Position numbers and translations under genes: made by a program. The notes beneath the pieces are model-generated. The model saw only the letters and a program-made list of their open reading frames with translations. It ran no database searches and was not told the origin of the DNA. 64,000 bases of DNA from Streptomyces sp. 8K308 (GTDB lineage Bacteria; Actinomycetota; Actinomycetes; Streptomycetales; Streptomycetaceae), in NCBI RefSeq assembly GCF_004348315.1, contig NZ_SMKC01000004.1, positions 1-64,000 on the forward strand, read 5' to 3'. Below are positions 25,111 to 33,377 of the stretch, piece by piece. Within the stretch, counting starts at the first letter, position 1. Every line of letters starts with the position of its first letter.

Positions 25111-25824
25111 ATGGACATCGCTGACATCAACGAACTGTGGGACCGCGTGACCGGCACCCAGCCCGAGCCCGAGCTCTGGCTGATAGTCGGCGCGGCCGTC
25201 GTCGCCCTCGCGGCGGTCGCGCCGTACGGCGTGTGGCGGGTGGCCCGCAACACCATCACCATCGCCCACGAGGGCGGCCACGGCCTGGTGGCCCTGCTGA
25301 CCGGCCGCAAGCTGGAGGGCATACGCCTGCACTCCGACACCTCGGGCCTGACCGTCTCGCGCGGCAAGCCCACCGGCATCGGCATGATCCTCACCGCGGC
25401 CGCCGGCTACACCGCCCCCTCGCTGCTCGGCCTCGCCGGCGCCGCGCTGCTCTCCGCGGGCCGCATCACCCTGCTGCTCTGGGGCGCGACCGCCCTGCTG
25501 CTCGCGCTGCTCGTCATGGTCCGCAACGCCTACGGCGCGCTCACCGTGGTCCTCACCTCGGCCGCCTTCCTGCTGGTCTCCTGGCTCACCGAGCCCGACG
25601 TGCAGGCCGCCTTCGCCTATGTCGTGGTGTGGTTCCTGCTCCTTGGGGGCGTACGCCCGGTGTTCGAGCTCCAGGCCAAGCGCCGGCGCGGCGCCGCCCG
25701 GGACTCCGACGCCGACCAGCTCGCCCGGCTCACCAGCGTCCCCCCGCTGATGTGGCTGATCCTCTTCCACGCCGTGTCCCTCACCTCGCTCACCGGCGGC
25801 GGACGCTGGCTCCTCGACCTCTGA
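25111..25824 (+). CDS. M50-like membrane metalloprotease
   Basis: A 237-residue polytopic protein with about six transmembrane helices. The zinc ligand motif HEGGH occurs in TIAHEGGHGLVALLTGRKLEG early in the chain, as in the M50B-like group (DUF5009/Stage IV FB-like relatives), and a basic cytoplasmic segment (AKRRRGAARDSDADQLARL) lies near the end. It is the first gene of a compact set with aroA (30 bp) and rsgA. Intramembrane proteolysis is the likely activity by family; the substrate is unknown. The nearby sigma factor with a possible membrane segment is a speculative partner. Confidence 0.82.
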   Translation: MDIADINELWDRVTGTQPEPELWLIVGAAVVALAAVAPYGVWRVARNTITIAHEGGHGLVALLTGRKLEGIRLHSDTSGLTVSRGKPTGIGMILTAAAGYTAPSLLGLAGAALLSAGRITLLLWGATALLLALLVMVRNAYGALTVVLTSAAFLLVSWLTEPDVQAAFAYVVVWFLLLGGVRPVFELQAKRRRGAARDSDADQLARLTSVPPLMWLILFHAVSLTSLTGGGRWLLDL

Positions 25825-25854
25825 CAGCGGGCCTCGCGCACTAAAGTGAGGGGC

Positions 25855-27210
25855 ATGACCGACCACAGCGAAAGCCTCGCCCTCTGGCCCGCGCCGCTCG
25901 CCGATGGCGCCGTCGACGCCACCGTGACCGTCCCCGGATCCAAGTCGGTCACCAACCGGGCGTTGATCCTCGCCGCCCTGGCGGCCGACCCCGGCTGGCT
26001 GCGCCGCCCGCTGCGTTCCCGTGACACCCTGCTGATGGCGGACGGGCTGCGCGCCCTCGGCATCGGCATCGAGGAGACCGTCTCCTCGGACTCCCCGGTC
26101 TCCGGGCTGCCGCTCGGCCGCGGCGAGTCCTGGCGGATCATCCCGGCCGCGCCGCAGGCCCCCGCCACCGTCGACGTCGGCAACGCCGGCACGGTGATGC
26201 GCTTCCTGCCGCCCCTCGCCTCCCTGGCTGACGGCTCGGTCAGGTTCGACGGCGACAAGCGGTCCCACGAGCGCCCGCTGCACGGTCTCATCGCCGCCCT
26301 GCGCGCCCTCGGCGTGCGGATCGAGGACGGCGGGCGTGGCGCGCTGCCGCTGACCCTGCACGGCGCCGGCTCGGTCGAGGGCGGGTACGTGGAGGTGGAC
26401 GCGTCGTCCTCCTCGCAGTTCATCAGCGCGCTGCTGCTCTCCGCGCCGCGCTTCAACCAGGGCGTGGAGGTGCGGCACGTCGGCGCCACGCTGCCGTCCA
26501 TGCCGCACATCCGGATGTCCGTCGACATGCTGCGGAAGGCCGGCGCCCAGGTCGACTCGCCCGACTCGGGCGGCGAGCCCAACGTGTGGCGGGTCAGGCC
26601 AGGCGCGCTGCTCGGCGGCGACCTGGTGATCGAGCCCGACCTGTCCAACGCCCAGCCGTTCCTGGCCGCCGCCCTGGTCACCGGCGGCCGCGTCACCATC
26701 CCCGACTGGCCGCGCGCCACCACGCAGCCGGGCGACGCGCTGCGCCGCATCTTCACGGAGATGGGCGGCTCCTGCGTGCTCGACGACCGTGGCCTGACCC
26801 TCACCGGCACCGGCCGGGTGCGGGGCATCGACGCCGACCTGAGCGAGGTCGGCGAGCTGACCCCGGGCATCGCGGCGGTGGCGGCGCTGGCCGAGGGCGA
26901 GTCGGTGCTGCGCGGCGTCGCGCACCTGCGGCTGCACGAGACTGACCGGCTCGCCGCGCTCACCAAGGAGATCAACTCGCTGGGCGGCGACGTCACCGAG
27001 ACCGCCGACGGGCTGCGGATCCGCCCCAGGCCGCTGCACGGCGGCGTCTTCCACACCTACGAGGACCACCGGCTCGCCACGGCCGGCGCGGTGCTCGGCC
27101 TGCTGGTCAAGGGCGTGGAGGTGGAGAACGTCGCCACCACGGGCAAGACCATGCCGGACTTCCCCGACCTGTGGCACGGCATGTTGGCGGCACCGGGCGA
27201 GAGAGCCTGA
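25855..27210 (+). CDS. aroA: 3-phosphoshikimate 1-carboxyvinyltransferase (EPSP synthase)
   Basis: Transfers the enolpyruvyl group of PEP to shikimate-3-phosphate in aromatic amino acid synthesis. The 451-residue product has the expected inside-out barrel motifs: TVPGSKSVTNRALIL near the N terminus, VGNAGTVMRFLPPLA for PEP binding, and HLRLHETDRLAAL towards the C terminus. The ATG at 25855 follows GTGAGGGG. It is closely spaced with the protease gene upstream and rsgA downstream (16 bp), so all three likely share an mRNA. Confidence 0.97.
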   Translation: MTDHSESLALWPAPLADGAVDATVTVPGSKSVTNRALILAALAADPGWLRRPLRSRDTLLMADGLRALGIGIEETVSSDSPVSGLPLGRGESWRIIPAAPQAPATVDVGNAGTVMRFLPPLASLADGSVRFDGDKRSHERPLHGLIAALRALGVRIEDGGRGALPLTLHGAGSVEGGYVEVDASSSSQFISALLLSAPRFNQGVEVRHVGATLPSMPHIRMSVDMLRKAGAQVDSPDSGGEPNVWRVRPGALLGGDLVIEPDLSNAQPFLAAALVTGGRVTIPDWPRATTQPGDALRRIFTEMGGSCVLDDRGLTLTGTGRVRGIDADLSEVGELTPGIAAVAALAEGESVLRGVAHLRLHETDRLAALTKEINSLGGDVTETADGLRIRPRPLHGGVFHTYEDHRLATAGAVLGLLVKGVEVENVATTGKTMPDFPDLWHGMLAAPGERA

Positions 27211-27226
27211 GAGGCCGCGGCCCGCC

Positions 27227-28231
27227 ATGCGCCGGTACGGCAAGCACACCGACGAGGACGACGTCCGTGTCCGCCCCAGCCGGCGGGGCAGCCGGCCGCG
27301 CACGCACCGGCGTCCCAAGCACGAGGACGCCGCCGAGGGCTTCGTGGTCACGGTGGACCGCGGCCGGTTCACCTGCCTCGTCGAGGACCGTGTGGTCACG
27401 GCGATGAAGGCCAGGGAGCTGGGCCGCAAGAGCGTGGTGGTGGGCGACCGGGTGGCCGTCGTGGGCGACCTGTCAGGGGACAAGGACACCCTGGCCAGGA
27501 TCGTCAGGATCGAGGACCGCAGCTCGACGCTGCGGCGGACGGCGGACGACGACGACCCGTTCGAGCGGGTGGTGGTCGCCAACGCCGACCAGCTGGCGAT
27601 CGTCACGGCGCTGGCCGACCCCGAGCCGCGGCCCCGGCTGATCGACCGCTGCCTGGTGGCGGCCTACGACGCGGGGCTCGACCCGCTGCTGATCCTGACC
27701 AAGGCCGATCTGGCGCCGGCCGAGCCGCTGTTGGAGACATACGCGCCGCTCGGCATCCGCCATGTGGTCACCACCGCCGAGGAGTTCGGCGGCGACCCGG
27801 CGGCCGTGGCGCGGGTGCGCGAGCTGCTCGTCGACCGGGTCACGGCCTTCGTCGGGCACAGCGGGGTGGGCAAGACGACGCTGGTCAACACGCTGGTGCC
27901 GGGGCGGCGGCGGGCCACGGGCGAGGTCAACGTGGTCACCGGGCGCGGCCGGCACACCACCGTCTCGGCGCTCGCGCTGCCGCTGCCCGGCGCGCCGGGC
28001 TGGGTCATCGACACGCCGGGGGTGCGCTCGTTCGGGCTGCACCACGTGCAGCCGTCCCGGGTGATCCACGCCTTCCCCGACCTGGAGCCCGGCACGGCCG
28101 ACTGCCCGCGCGCCTGCTCCCACGACGAGCCGGACTGCGCGCTCGACACGTGGGTGGCCGAGGGCCACGCGGAGCCGGCCAGGCTCGCCTCGCTGCGACG
28201 GCTGCTCGCCTCCCGGGAGCGGGCGGACTGA
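27227..28231 (+). CDS. rsgA: Ribosome small-subunit-dependent GTPase A
   Basis: A circularly permuted GTPase (334 residues) that aids late 30S maturation. An N-terminal OB-fold (about 35-110) is followed by permuted G motifs in the order G4 (ILTKADLAP), G1 (GHSGVGKTTLVNTL) and G3 (DTPGVRSFG). The C-terminal zinc-binding region has the conserved cysteines and histidine (DCPRACSHDEPDC). The N terminus is basic and disordered (RVRPSRRGSRPRTHRR). It is translated from an ATG 16 bp after aroA and converges on the tetR gene. Confidence 0.96.
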   Translation: MRRYGKHTDEDDVRVRPSRRGSRPRTHRRPKHEDAAEGFVVTVDRGRFTCLVEDRVVTAMKARELGRKSVVVGDRVAVVGDLSGDKDTLARIVRIEDRSSTLRRTADDDDPFERVVVANADQLAIVTALADPEPRPRLIDRCLVAAYDAGLDPLLILTKADLAPAEPLLETYAPLGIRHVVTTAEEFGGDPAAVARVRELLVDRVTAFVGHSGVGKTTLVNTLVPGRRRATGEVNVVTGRGRHTTVSALALPLPGAPGWVIDTPGVRSFGLHHVQPSRVIHAFPDLEPGTADCPRACSHDEPDCALDTWVAEGHAEPARLASLRRLLASRERAD

Positions 28232-28287
28232 GCTGGCGCGTCGTGCTCGGCGGTCTGGTCGGGCCCGCGCCGTCGAGTCGCCCACCG

Positions 28288-28737
28288 TCAGGGCGCGATC
28301 AGGTGGGAGACGGCGAGTCGGATGGCGGATTCGCAGTCGATGGCGGAGGTGTGCGGCAGGGCGCGGGCGGCGCGGTCCCGTAACTCGCTGATCAGTCGCG
28401 CCGGCGGTACGCCGATCGGCGGCGCGCCAGCGCAGTGGCAGCCGGTGAGGGCGGCGCGCACCACGCGGTCGGCGCGGGCGGTGGCCAGGATCCAGTCGGC
28501 GGCGCCGCCCAGCGAACGGCGTCGGGCGAGTTGGGCGGCGAAGCCGTCGATGAGCAGGGTCGTGCGGTGGGCGGCGAGGGCGGCGCCGAGCCCCTCCTTG
28601 TCCCCGAACTCGTTGTAGAGGGTCTGCCGCGAGACGCCGGCCGCCGCGGCCACCTCCACCATCCGGACGCGCCGCCAGGGGCGCCGCTCCAGGGCTGCGC
28701 CGGCCGCCTCGAGCAGTGACTCACGCGCGGTGGGCAT
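28288..28737 (-). CDS. TetR-family transcriptional regulator
   Basis: A short 149-residue repressor. The N-terminal TetR helix-turn-helix spans about 5-52 ([33 protein letters not shown]). The C-terminal ligand domain is unusually short for the family, though no frame disruption is seen. The ATG at 28737 follows GGAGG. It diverges from the HisN-type gene, and a 15-bp inverted repeat lies between them (28787-28801), a likely operator. Ligand unknown. Confidence 0.88.
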   Translation of the reverse strand: MPTARESLLEAAGAALERRPWRRVRMVEVAAAAGVSRQTLYNEFGDKEGLGAALAAHRTTLLIDGFAAQLARRRSLGGAADWILATARADRVVRAALTGCHCAGAPPIGVPPARLISELRDRAARALPHTSAIDCESAIRLAVSHLIAP

Positions 28738-28786
28738 CGTCGCCTCCTCGCCTGCCGGGGCCCCGACGCCCCGGTGCGGCACAGGA

Positions 28787-28801
28787 TTGACGCGAGGTCA
28801 A
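28787..28801. promoter_or_regulatory. Candidate TetR operator overlapping a -35 element
   Basis: TTGAC and GTCAA arms are separated by five bases. TTGACG at 28787 can itself serve as the -35 box for the downstream phosphatase gene. The position midway between divergent genes fits repression of both. Confidence 0.5.
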
Positions 28802-28855
28802 GGGCTGTCAAGGTGCCTCGCGACGGCCGGAGAGCCGGTGCCGGATACTGGGGGC

Positions 28856-29650
28856 ATGGCCGACTACCACGATGATCTGCGTCTCGCCCACGTGCTGGCC
28901 GACGCCGCCGACGCCGCGACGATGGAGCGGTTCAAGGCGCTCGACCTGAAGGTCGACACCAAGCCGGACATGACGCCGGTCAGCGAGGCCGACACGGCCG
29001 CCGAGGAGCTGATCAGGTCGGCACTCCAGCGGGCCAGGCCGCGAGACGCGGTGCTTGGCGAGGAGTTCGGCAGTGAGGGGCAGGGCCCGCGCCGCTGGAT
29101 CGTCGATCCGATCGACGGCACCAAGAACTACGTGCGGGGCGTCCCCGTGTGGGCCACGCTGATCGCCCTGCTGGAGCGGGGCGAGGGTGGGGACCGGCCG
29201 GTGGTCGGCGTGGTGTCGGCGCCGGCGCTCGGCCGTCGCTGGTGGGCGGCCGAGGGGGCCGGCGCGTACACCGGGCGCAGCCTGGCGGCGGCGACCCGGC
29301 TGCGGGTGTCGGCCGTGTCGGAGCTGGCCGACGCCTCGTTCTCCTACTCCTCACTCGGCGGCTGGGAGGAGCTCGGCCGGCTCGACGCCTTCCTCCAGCT
29401 GGGCCGGGACTGCTGGCGCACCCGGGCCTTCGGCGACTTCTGGTCCTACATGATGGTGGCCGAGGGCGCCGTCGACATGTGCGCCGAGCCCGAGCTCTCG
29501 CTGTGGGACATGGCGGCGCCGGCGATCGTGGTGACCGAGGCAGGCGGCCGGTTCACCGGCCTCGACGGGCGCGCGGGGCCGCACAGCGGCAACGCGGCGG
29601 CGTCCAACGGCCTGCTCCACGACGAGCTGCTGCGTCGCCTGGGGCGCTGA
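28856..29650 (+). CDS. hisN: Inositol-monophosphatase-family phosphatase (HisN-type histidinol-phosphatase)
   Basis: A Mg-dependent, lithium-sensitive-type phosphatase of 264 residues. The metal-binding motifs are present: [27 protein letters not shown], and the C-terminal [19 protein letters not shown]. Actinobacterial members with this look ([26 protein letters not shown]) act as histidinol-phosphate phosphatase, the penultimate histidine step; the closely related inositol-1-phosphatase role is the alternative. The ATG at 28856 is favoured by similarity. It converges on katA with a large hairpin between. Confidence 0.88.
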   Translation: MADYHDDLRLAHVLADAADAATMERFKALDLKVDTKPDMTPVSEADTAAEELIRSALQRARPRDAVLGEEFGSEGQGPRRWIVDPIDGTKNYVRGVPVWATLIALLERGEGGDRPVVGVVSAPALGRRWWAAEGAGAYTGRSLAAATRLRVSAVSELADASFSYSSLGGWEELGRLDAFLQLGRDCWRTRAFGDFWSYMMVAEGAVDMCAEPELSLWDMAAPAIVVTEAGGRFTGLDGRAGPHSGNAAASNGLLHDELLRRLGR

Positions 29651-29843
29651 CGCGGGTTCGCGTGCGCGGGCTGCGCCACGGCGAACTGCTGCGGAGGCTC
29701 GGGGTCTGGCGCGCGAGGAGGCCGCCGGAACCGCGCGCGCGGGCACGACGGGCGGCCGTCGGTCCGTACGACCGGGGCGACCGCCGTCGTGGCCGAACCG
29801 CCGGAGGCACGTGGTGGCCGAACCGCCGGTAGGCGCGTCGCGG

Positions 29844-29887
29844 CCTGGGTCGGTCGGTGCGCGCACGCGCGCACCGACCGACCCAGG
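29844..29887. terminator. Bidirectional terminator between hisN and katA
   Basis: Arms of 21 bp (29844-29864 and 29867-29887) are exact complements around a 2-nt centre. The right edge lies 21 bp beyond the katA stop codon. The 193 bp between the hisN stop and the hairpin hold only a 16-bp direct repeat (GTGGCCGAACCGCCGG, twice around 29787-29830) and no gene. Confidence 0.85.
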
Positions 29888-29908
29888 CGTGGTACGGCAA
29901 GGGCACCG

Positions 29909-31375
29909 TCACCGGCCGCGGAGGGCCTGGACCGCGGCCTGGAGCCGCTTGCCGTAGTCCTCGTCCGCCTTGCGGAAGTTCTCGATCGCCCGCTCGGCGA
30001 TGTCGTCGCGGGAGACCTGGGCGATGAAGCCCGCCAGGTTGGCGACCAGCCGCTCCCGCTCCTCCTCCGACATCAGCCGGTAGAGGTTGCCGGCCTGTAC
30101 GAAGTCGTCGTCCTCGGCGTGGACGGGGGTCGGGTGGTCGCCGGTGGCGCCGGTGACGGGCACCGGCTCCCACAGCGGGCGGCCGGTCTGGGCCGGGCCG
30201 CCGAAGCTGTTGGGCTCGTAGTTCTTGGCGCCGCCGTGCCGGCCGTCGTAGGCGAAGCCGTCCCGGCCGTGACTGCGGGCCTCGGTGGCGTGCGGGCGGT
30301 TGACCGGCAGGTGGTCGGCGTTGATGCCGACCCGGTAGCGGTGCGCGTCGCCGTACGCGAAGAGCCGGCCCTGGAGCATCTTGTCGGGCGAGGGGCCGAT
30401 GCCCGGCACGAAGTGGTGCGGGGAGAAGATCGACTGCTCGACCTCGGCGAAGACGTTCTCCGGGTTGCGGTTGAGCTCCAGCCTGCCGATCTCGATCGGC
30501 GGGTAGTCGGCGTGCGGCCAGACCTTGGTCAGGTCGAACGGGTTGAACCGGTAGGTGGCGGCGTCCGCGGCCGGCATGATCTGCACCTGGACGGTCCAGC
30601 TGGGGAAGTCGCCGTTCTCGATGGCGACGCGCAGGTCGCGCTGGTGGCTGTCCGGGTCCCGGCCGGCGAGCGCGGCGGCCTCCTCGGCCGTCAGGTTCCT
30701 GATGCCCTGGTCGGTCTTGAAGTGGTACTTGACCCAGAAGACCTCGCCCGCCTCGTTGCTCCACTGGAAGGTGTGGGAGCCGAACCCGTCCATGTGGCGG
30801 TAGCTGGCGGGGATGCCGCGGTCGCCGAACAGCCAGGTCACCTGGTGGGTGGACTCGGGGCTCAGACCCCAGAAGTCCCAGACGTTGTCCGCCTCCTGGG
30901 AGCCCGTGTACGGGTCACGCTTCTGCGTGTGGATGAAGTCGGGGAACTTGATGGCGTCCCTGATGAAGAACACCGGGGTGTTGTTGCCGACGAGGTCGTA
31001 GTTGCCCTCCTCGGTGTAGAACTTCAGCGCGAAGCCGCGCGGGTCGCGCACGGCGTCGGCCGAGCCCAGGCTGCCGGCGACGGTGGAGAGGCGCAGGAAG
31101 ACCTCGGTCTGCTTGCCGACCTCGGAGAGGAACCCGGCCCTGGTGTACGGCGTCACGTCGGCCGTCACCGTGAAGGTGCCGTAGGCGCCGGCGCCGCGGG
31201 CGTGCACGACGCGCTCCGGGATCCGCTCGCGGTTGAAGTGCGCGAGCTTCTCGATCAGGAGTTGGTCCTGGATGAGGCCAGGGCCGCCGACACCGGCGGA
31301 CTGGCTGTTCTGGTTGTCCGCCACCGGGGCACCGGCCTCAGTGGTCAGCGGTCCGGATGCGATCTGGTCGGTCAT
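29909..31375 (-). CDS. katA: Monofunctional haem catalase
   Basis: A clade-3-type small-subunit catalase of 488 residues that dismutates hydrogen peroxide. The distal histidine is in [12 protein letters not shown], the distal asparagine region is [25 protein letters not shown], and the proximal haem-ligand tyrosine is in [14 protein letters not shown]. The ATG at 31375 ([17 protein letters not shown]) is the start that matches the family. It diverges from the Fur-family catR. Its promoter, with the CatR-type box between -35 and -10, lies at 31461-31488. Confidence 0.97.
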   Translation of the reverse strand: MTDQIASGPLTTEAGAPVADNQNSQSAGVGGPGLIQDQLLIEKLAHFNRERIPERVVHARGAGAYGTFTVTADVTPYTRAGFLSEVGKQTEVFLRLSTVAGSLGSADAVRDPRGFALKFYTEEGNYDLVGNNTPVFFIRDAIKFPDFIHTQKRDPYTGSQEADNVWDFWGLSPESTHQVTWLFGDRGIPASYRHMDGFGSHTFQWSNEAGEVFWVKYHFKTDQGIRNLTAEEAAALAGRDPDSHQRDLRVAIENGDFPSWTVQVQIMPAADAATYRFNPFDLTKVWPHADYPPIEIGRLELNRNPENVFAEVEQSIFSPHHFVPGIGPSPDKMLQGRLFAYGDAHRYRVGINADHLPVNRPHATEARSHGRDGFAYDGRHGGAKNYEPNSFGGPAQTGRPLWEPVPVTGATGDHPTPVHAEDDDFVQAGNLYRLMSEEERERLVANLAGFIAQVSRDDIAERAIENFRKADEDYGKRLQAAVQALRGR

Positions 31376-31460
31376 CTGCCTGGCACGCCCTTCGGATGCT
31401 TGTGGAGTACTGCCGGGTTGTCGATCTGCCGCGCGGCCCCCTTGGCCGTTGACAGAACCG

Positions 31461-31488
31461 ATCCTATATTGGACTTTGTCCAAGTCAA
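31461..31488 (-). promoter_or_regulatory. katA promoter with Fur/CatR-type operator in the spacer
   Basis: On the minus strand -35 TTGACT (31483-31488) and -10 TAGGAT (31461-31466) are 16 bp apart. The spacer holds the palindrome TTGGAC-N3-GTCCAA (plus 31469-31483). A repressor bound there would block polymerase directly, and the same site lies upstream of divergent catR. Confidence 0.82.
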
Positions 31489-31547
31489 GATTGTGCCCGA
31501 AACCGAACCATGTCCGAGGTGCCGGGTGCCCAGCTAGGGTGGAAGGC

Positions 31548-31991
31548 ATGAGTGATCTCCTGCAACGACTCCGCGAGCGCGGATGGCGGCTCACCGCGCA
31601 GCGCCGGGTCATCGCCGAGGTGCTGGACGGCGAGCACGTGCACTTCACGGCCGACGAGGTGCACGCCAGGGCCGTCGAGCGCCTCCCGGAGATCTCCCGC
31701 GCCTCCGTCTACAACACCCTCGGCGAGCTGGTAGCGCTCGGCGAGGTGATCGAGGTCACCACGGACGGGCGCGCCAAGCGGTACGACCCCAACGCCCACC
31801 AGCCGCACCAGCACCTCGTCTGCTCGGGCTGCGGCGCGATGCGGGACGTGCGGCTCGCCGGCGACCCGATGCGGGCCCTGCCCGAGGACGAGCGCTTTGG
31901 CTTCACCGTCTCGGACGTGACCGTCACGTACTACGGCCGTTGCCCCGAGTGTGGGGCCGGCGATTTGCGGGATGCGTCGGCCGCCGACTAA
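31548..31991 (+). CDS. catR: Fur-family peroxide-sensing repressor (CatR/PerR type)
   Basis: A 147-residue metal-dependent repressor. A winged-helix DNA-binding domain (about 1-80, [47 protein letters not shown]) is followed by a dimerisation domain with two CxxC zinc motifs (VCSGCG and CPECG) and histidines (HQPHQHLVC) for the regulatory metal. Divergence from katA and the shared palindrome identify it as the peroxide-responsive catalase repressor. Its stop lies only 14 bp before an initiator tRNA gene. Confidence 0.93.
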   Translation: MSDLLQRLRERGWRLTAQRRVIAEVLDGEHVHFTADEVHARAVERLPEISRASVYNTLGELVALGEVIEVTTDGRAKRYDPNAHQPHQHLVCSGCGAMRDVRLAGDPMRALPEDERFGFTVSDVTVTYYGRCPECGAGDLRDASAAD

Positions 31992-32005
31992 GGTGGAGAA
32001 CACGA

Positions 32006-32079
32006 CGCGGGGTGGAGCAGCTCGGTAGCTCGCTGGGCTCATAACCCAGAGGTCGCAGGTTCAAATCCTGTCCCCGCTA
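32006..32079 (+). tRNA. Initiator tRNA-fMet (CAT)
   Basis: The anticodon loop is CTCATAA with three G-C pairs (GGG/CCC) in the anticodon stem. The first acceptor position is a C1-U72 mismatch. Both are initiator features. The T loop is GGTTCAAATCC. CCA is not encoded. Confidence 0.95.
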
Positions 32080-32088
32080 CTGAAGACG

Positions 32089-32117
32089 AAGGCCCGGATT
32101 CCTCGGATCCGGGCCTT
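32089..32117 (+). terminator. Hairpin after tRNA-fMet
   Basis: Arms AAGGCCCGGAT (32089-32099) and ATCCGGGCCTT (32107-32117) with a 7-nt loop, 9 bp after the tRNA. It would end the tRNA transcript and any catR read-through. Confidence 0.75.
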
Positions 32118-32155
32118 CGTGCTGCGCGTTCCGGGCCACGCGGGAGAATCGGTCC

Positions 32156-33049
32156 ATGGATGCTACTCTCCAGTACCTTCTGGGTCTGCTCGATCTGGAG
32201 CCCATCGAGCAGGACATATTCCGGGGCGCCAGCCACGACTGGGTGGTCCCCAGGGTCTTCGGCGGCCAGGTCGCCGCGCAGGCCCTGGTCGCCGCCTGCG
32301 GGACCGCGCCGGAGGAGCGGCTGCCGCACTCGCTGCACTCCTACTTCCTGCGCCCAGGCGACCCGGGGGCGCCCATCGTCTACACGGTCGACCGGATCAG
32401 GGACGGCCGTTCTTTCACCACCCGCCGGGTGGTCGCCGTCCAGCACGGCCAGCCGATCTTCCACCTCTCGGCCTCCTTCCAGGAGGCGGAGGAGGGCCTG
32501 GACCACCAGGAGCCGATGCCGGAGGCCCCCGACCCCGAGACGCTGCCCACCGCCGACGAGCTGCTGCCGCGCCACGCCCACCGGTTCCTCGACCCCGCCG
32601 TGGTCGACCTGCTGCTCGAGGCCAGGCGCGCCATCGACCTGCGGTATGTCGACGAGCCGCCGTTCGCCACCGCCGGGCGGCCGCGGGAGCCACGCTCGCA
32701 GGTGTGGTTCCGGGTCAACGGCAAGCTGGACGGCGACCGGGACACGCCCGTCTCGCACCTGTGCCTCGGCACCTACGTCTCCGACATGACGCTCCTCGAC
32801 TCGGTGTTGCTCGCACACGGTAGGGGCGGTTGGACGGTGGGTGACATCGTCGGCGCCAGCCTGGACCACGCCATGTGGTTCCACCGGCCGTTCCGGGCCG
32901 ACGAGTGGCTCCTCTACGACACCGACTCCCCGTCGTCCCAGGGCGGCCGGGGCCTGGCCCACGGCCGGATCTTCACCCGCGACGGACGGCTGGCCGTCAC
33001 GGTGATGCAGGAGGGCCTCATGCGCGTCCCCCGGGCCGGGCGGGCCTAG
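32156..33049 (+). CDS. tesB: Acyl-CoA thioesterase II
   Basis: A TesB-type thioesterase of 297 residues that hydrolyses medium- and long-chain acyl-CoA. The double hot-dog layout is evident: the N-terminal unit (GGQVAAQALVAACGTAPEERLPHSLHSYFLRPGDP, RSFTTRRVVAVQHGQPIFHLSASFQ) and the C-terminal unit (LDHAMWFHRPFRADEWLLYDTDSPS, GRIFTRDGRLAVTVMQEGLMR). Known catalytic Asp and Gln regions are conserved-looking. It stands alone after the tRNA-fMet terminator. Confidence 0.93.
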   Translation: MDATLQYLLGLLDLEPIEQDIFRGASHDWVVPRVFGGQVAAQALVAACGTAPEERLPHSLHSYFLRPGDPGAPIVYTVDRIRDGRSFTTRRVVAVQHGQPIFHLSASFQEAEEGLDHQEPMPEAPDPETLPTADELLPRHAHRFLDPAVVDLLLEARRAIDLRYVDEPPFATAGRPREPRSQVWFRVNGKLDGDRDTPVSHLCLGTYVSDMTLLDSVLLAHGRGGWTVGDIVGASLDHAMWFHRPFRADEWLLYDTDSPSSQGGRGLAHGRIFTRDGRLAVTVMQEGLMRVPRAGRA

Positions 33050-33377
33050 GCCCTGCCCGGGCGAGTCAGTCCCGGATGATCGTGATCGGCGGCAGTGGGC
33101 GACCCGTGGACCGGCTCGGCGCGGCTCGCTCGGCCGGGACCCCTCCCGCCCGAACGGCGGGCGCGGCGGGTGAGTCCCGCCTGGCCGGCGTTCAGGCGAT
33201 CGGCATGCCGGCCGGGGTACGGCTCACGCACGAGGCGGCCCCTCTGGCCTGACGCGGCGTCAAGGACGAGCCCCCGCCCGTGTCGCAGTGAGAATCACCA
33301 TGTGGACCCCCTGTGTCTCGGCACCTACGTTTGCCGCGAGACAACGATCAGGCATATGCCATGACGGGGGAGTCACA
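33050..33377 (+). other. Gene-free interval upstream of the sialidase
   Basis: These 328 bp carry no convincing gene. Just before the sialidase start are GGGGGAG (ribosome binding site, at 33365-33371) and a less GC-rich patch (33290-33362) that could hold its promoter. No clear terminator for tesB is seen beyond GC-rich complementary stretches. A 21-nt near-copy of a tesB segment is present at 33310-33330. Confidence 0.4.

Noticed and set aside
23461-27606. A 1381-codon minus-strand open frame
   Set aside because: It runs antisense through four well-supported genes (sigma factor, M50, aroA, rsgA). No domain is visible in it.
33310-33330. 21-nt near copy (one mismatch) of a tesB segment (32758-32778) upstream of the sialidase gene
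   Set aside because: Short, with no further similarity on either side; could be chance or a trace of slippage, and nothing depends on it.
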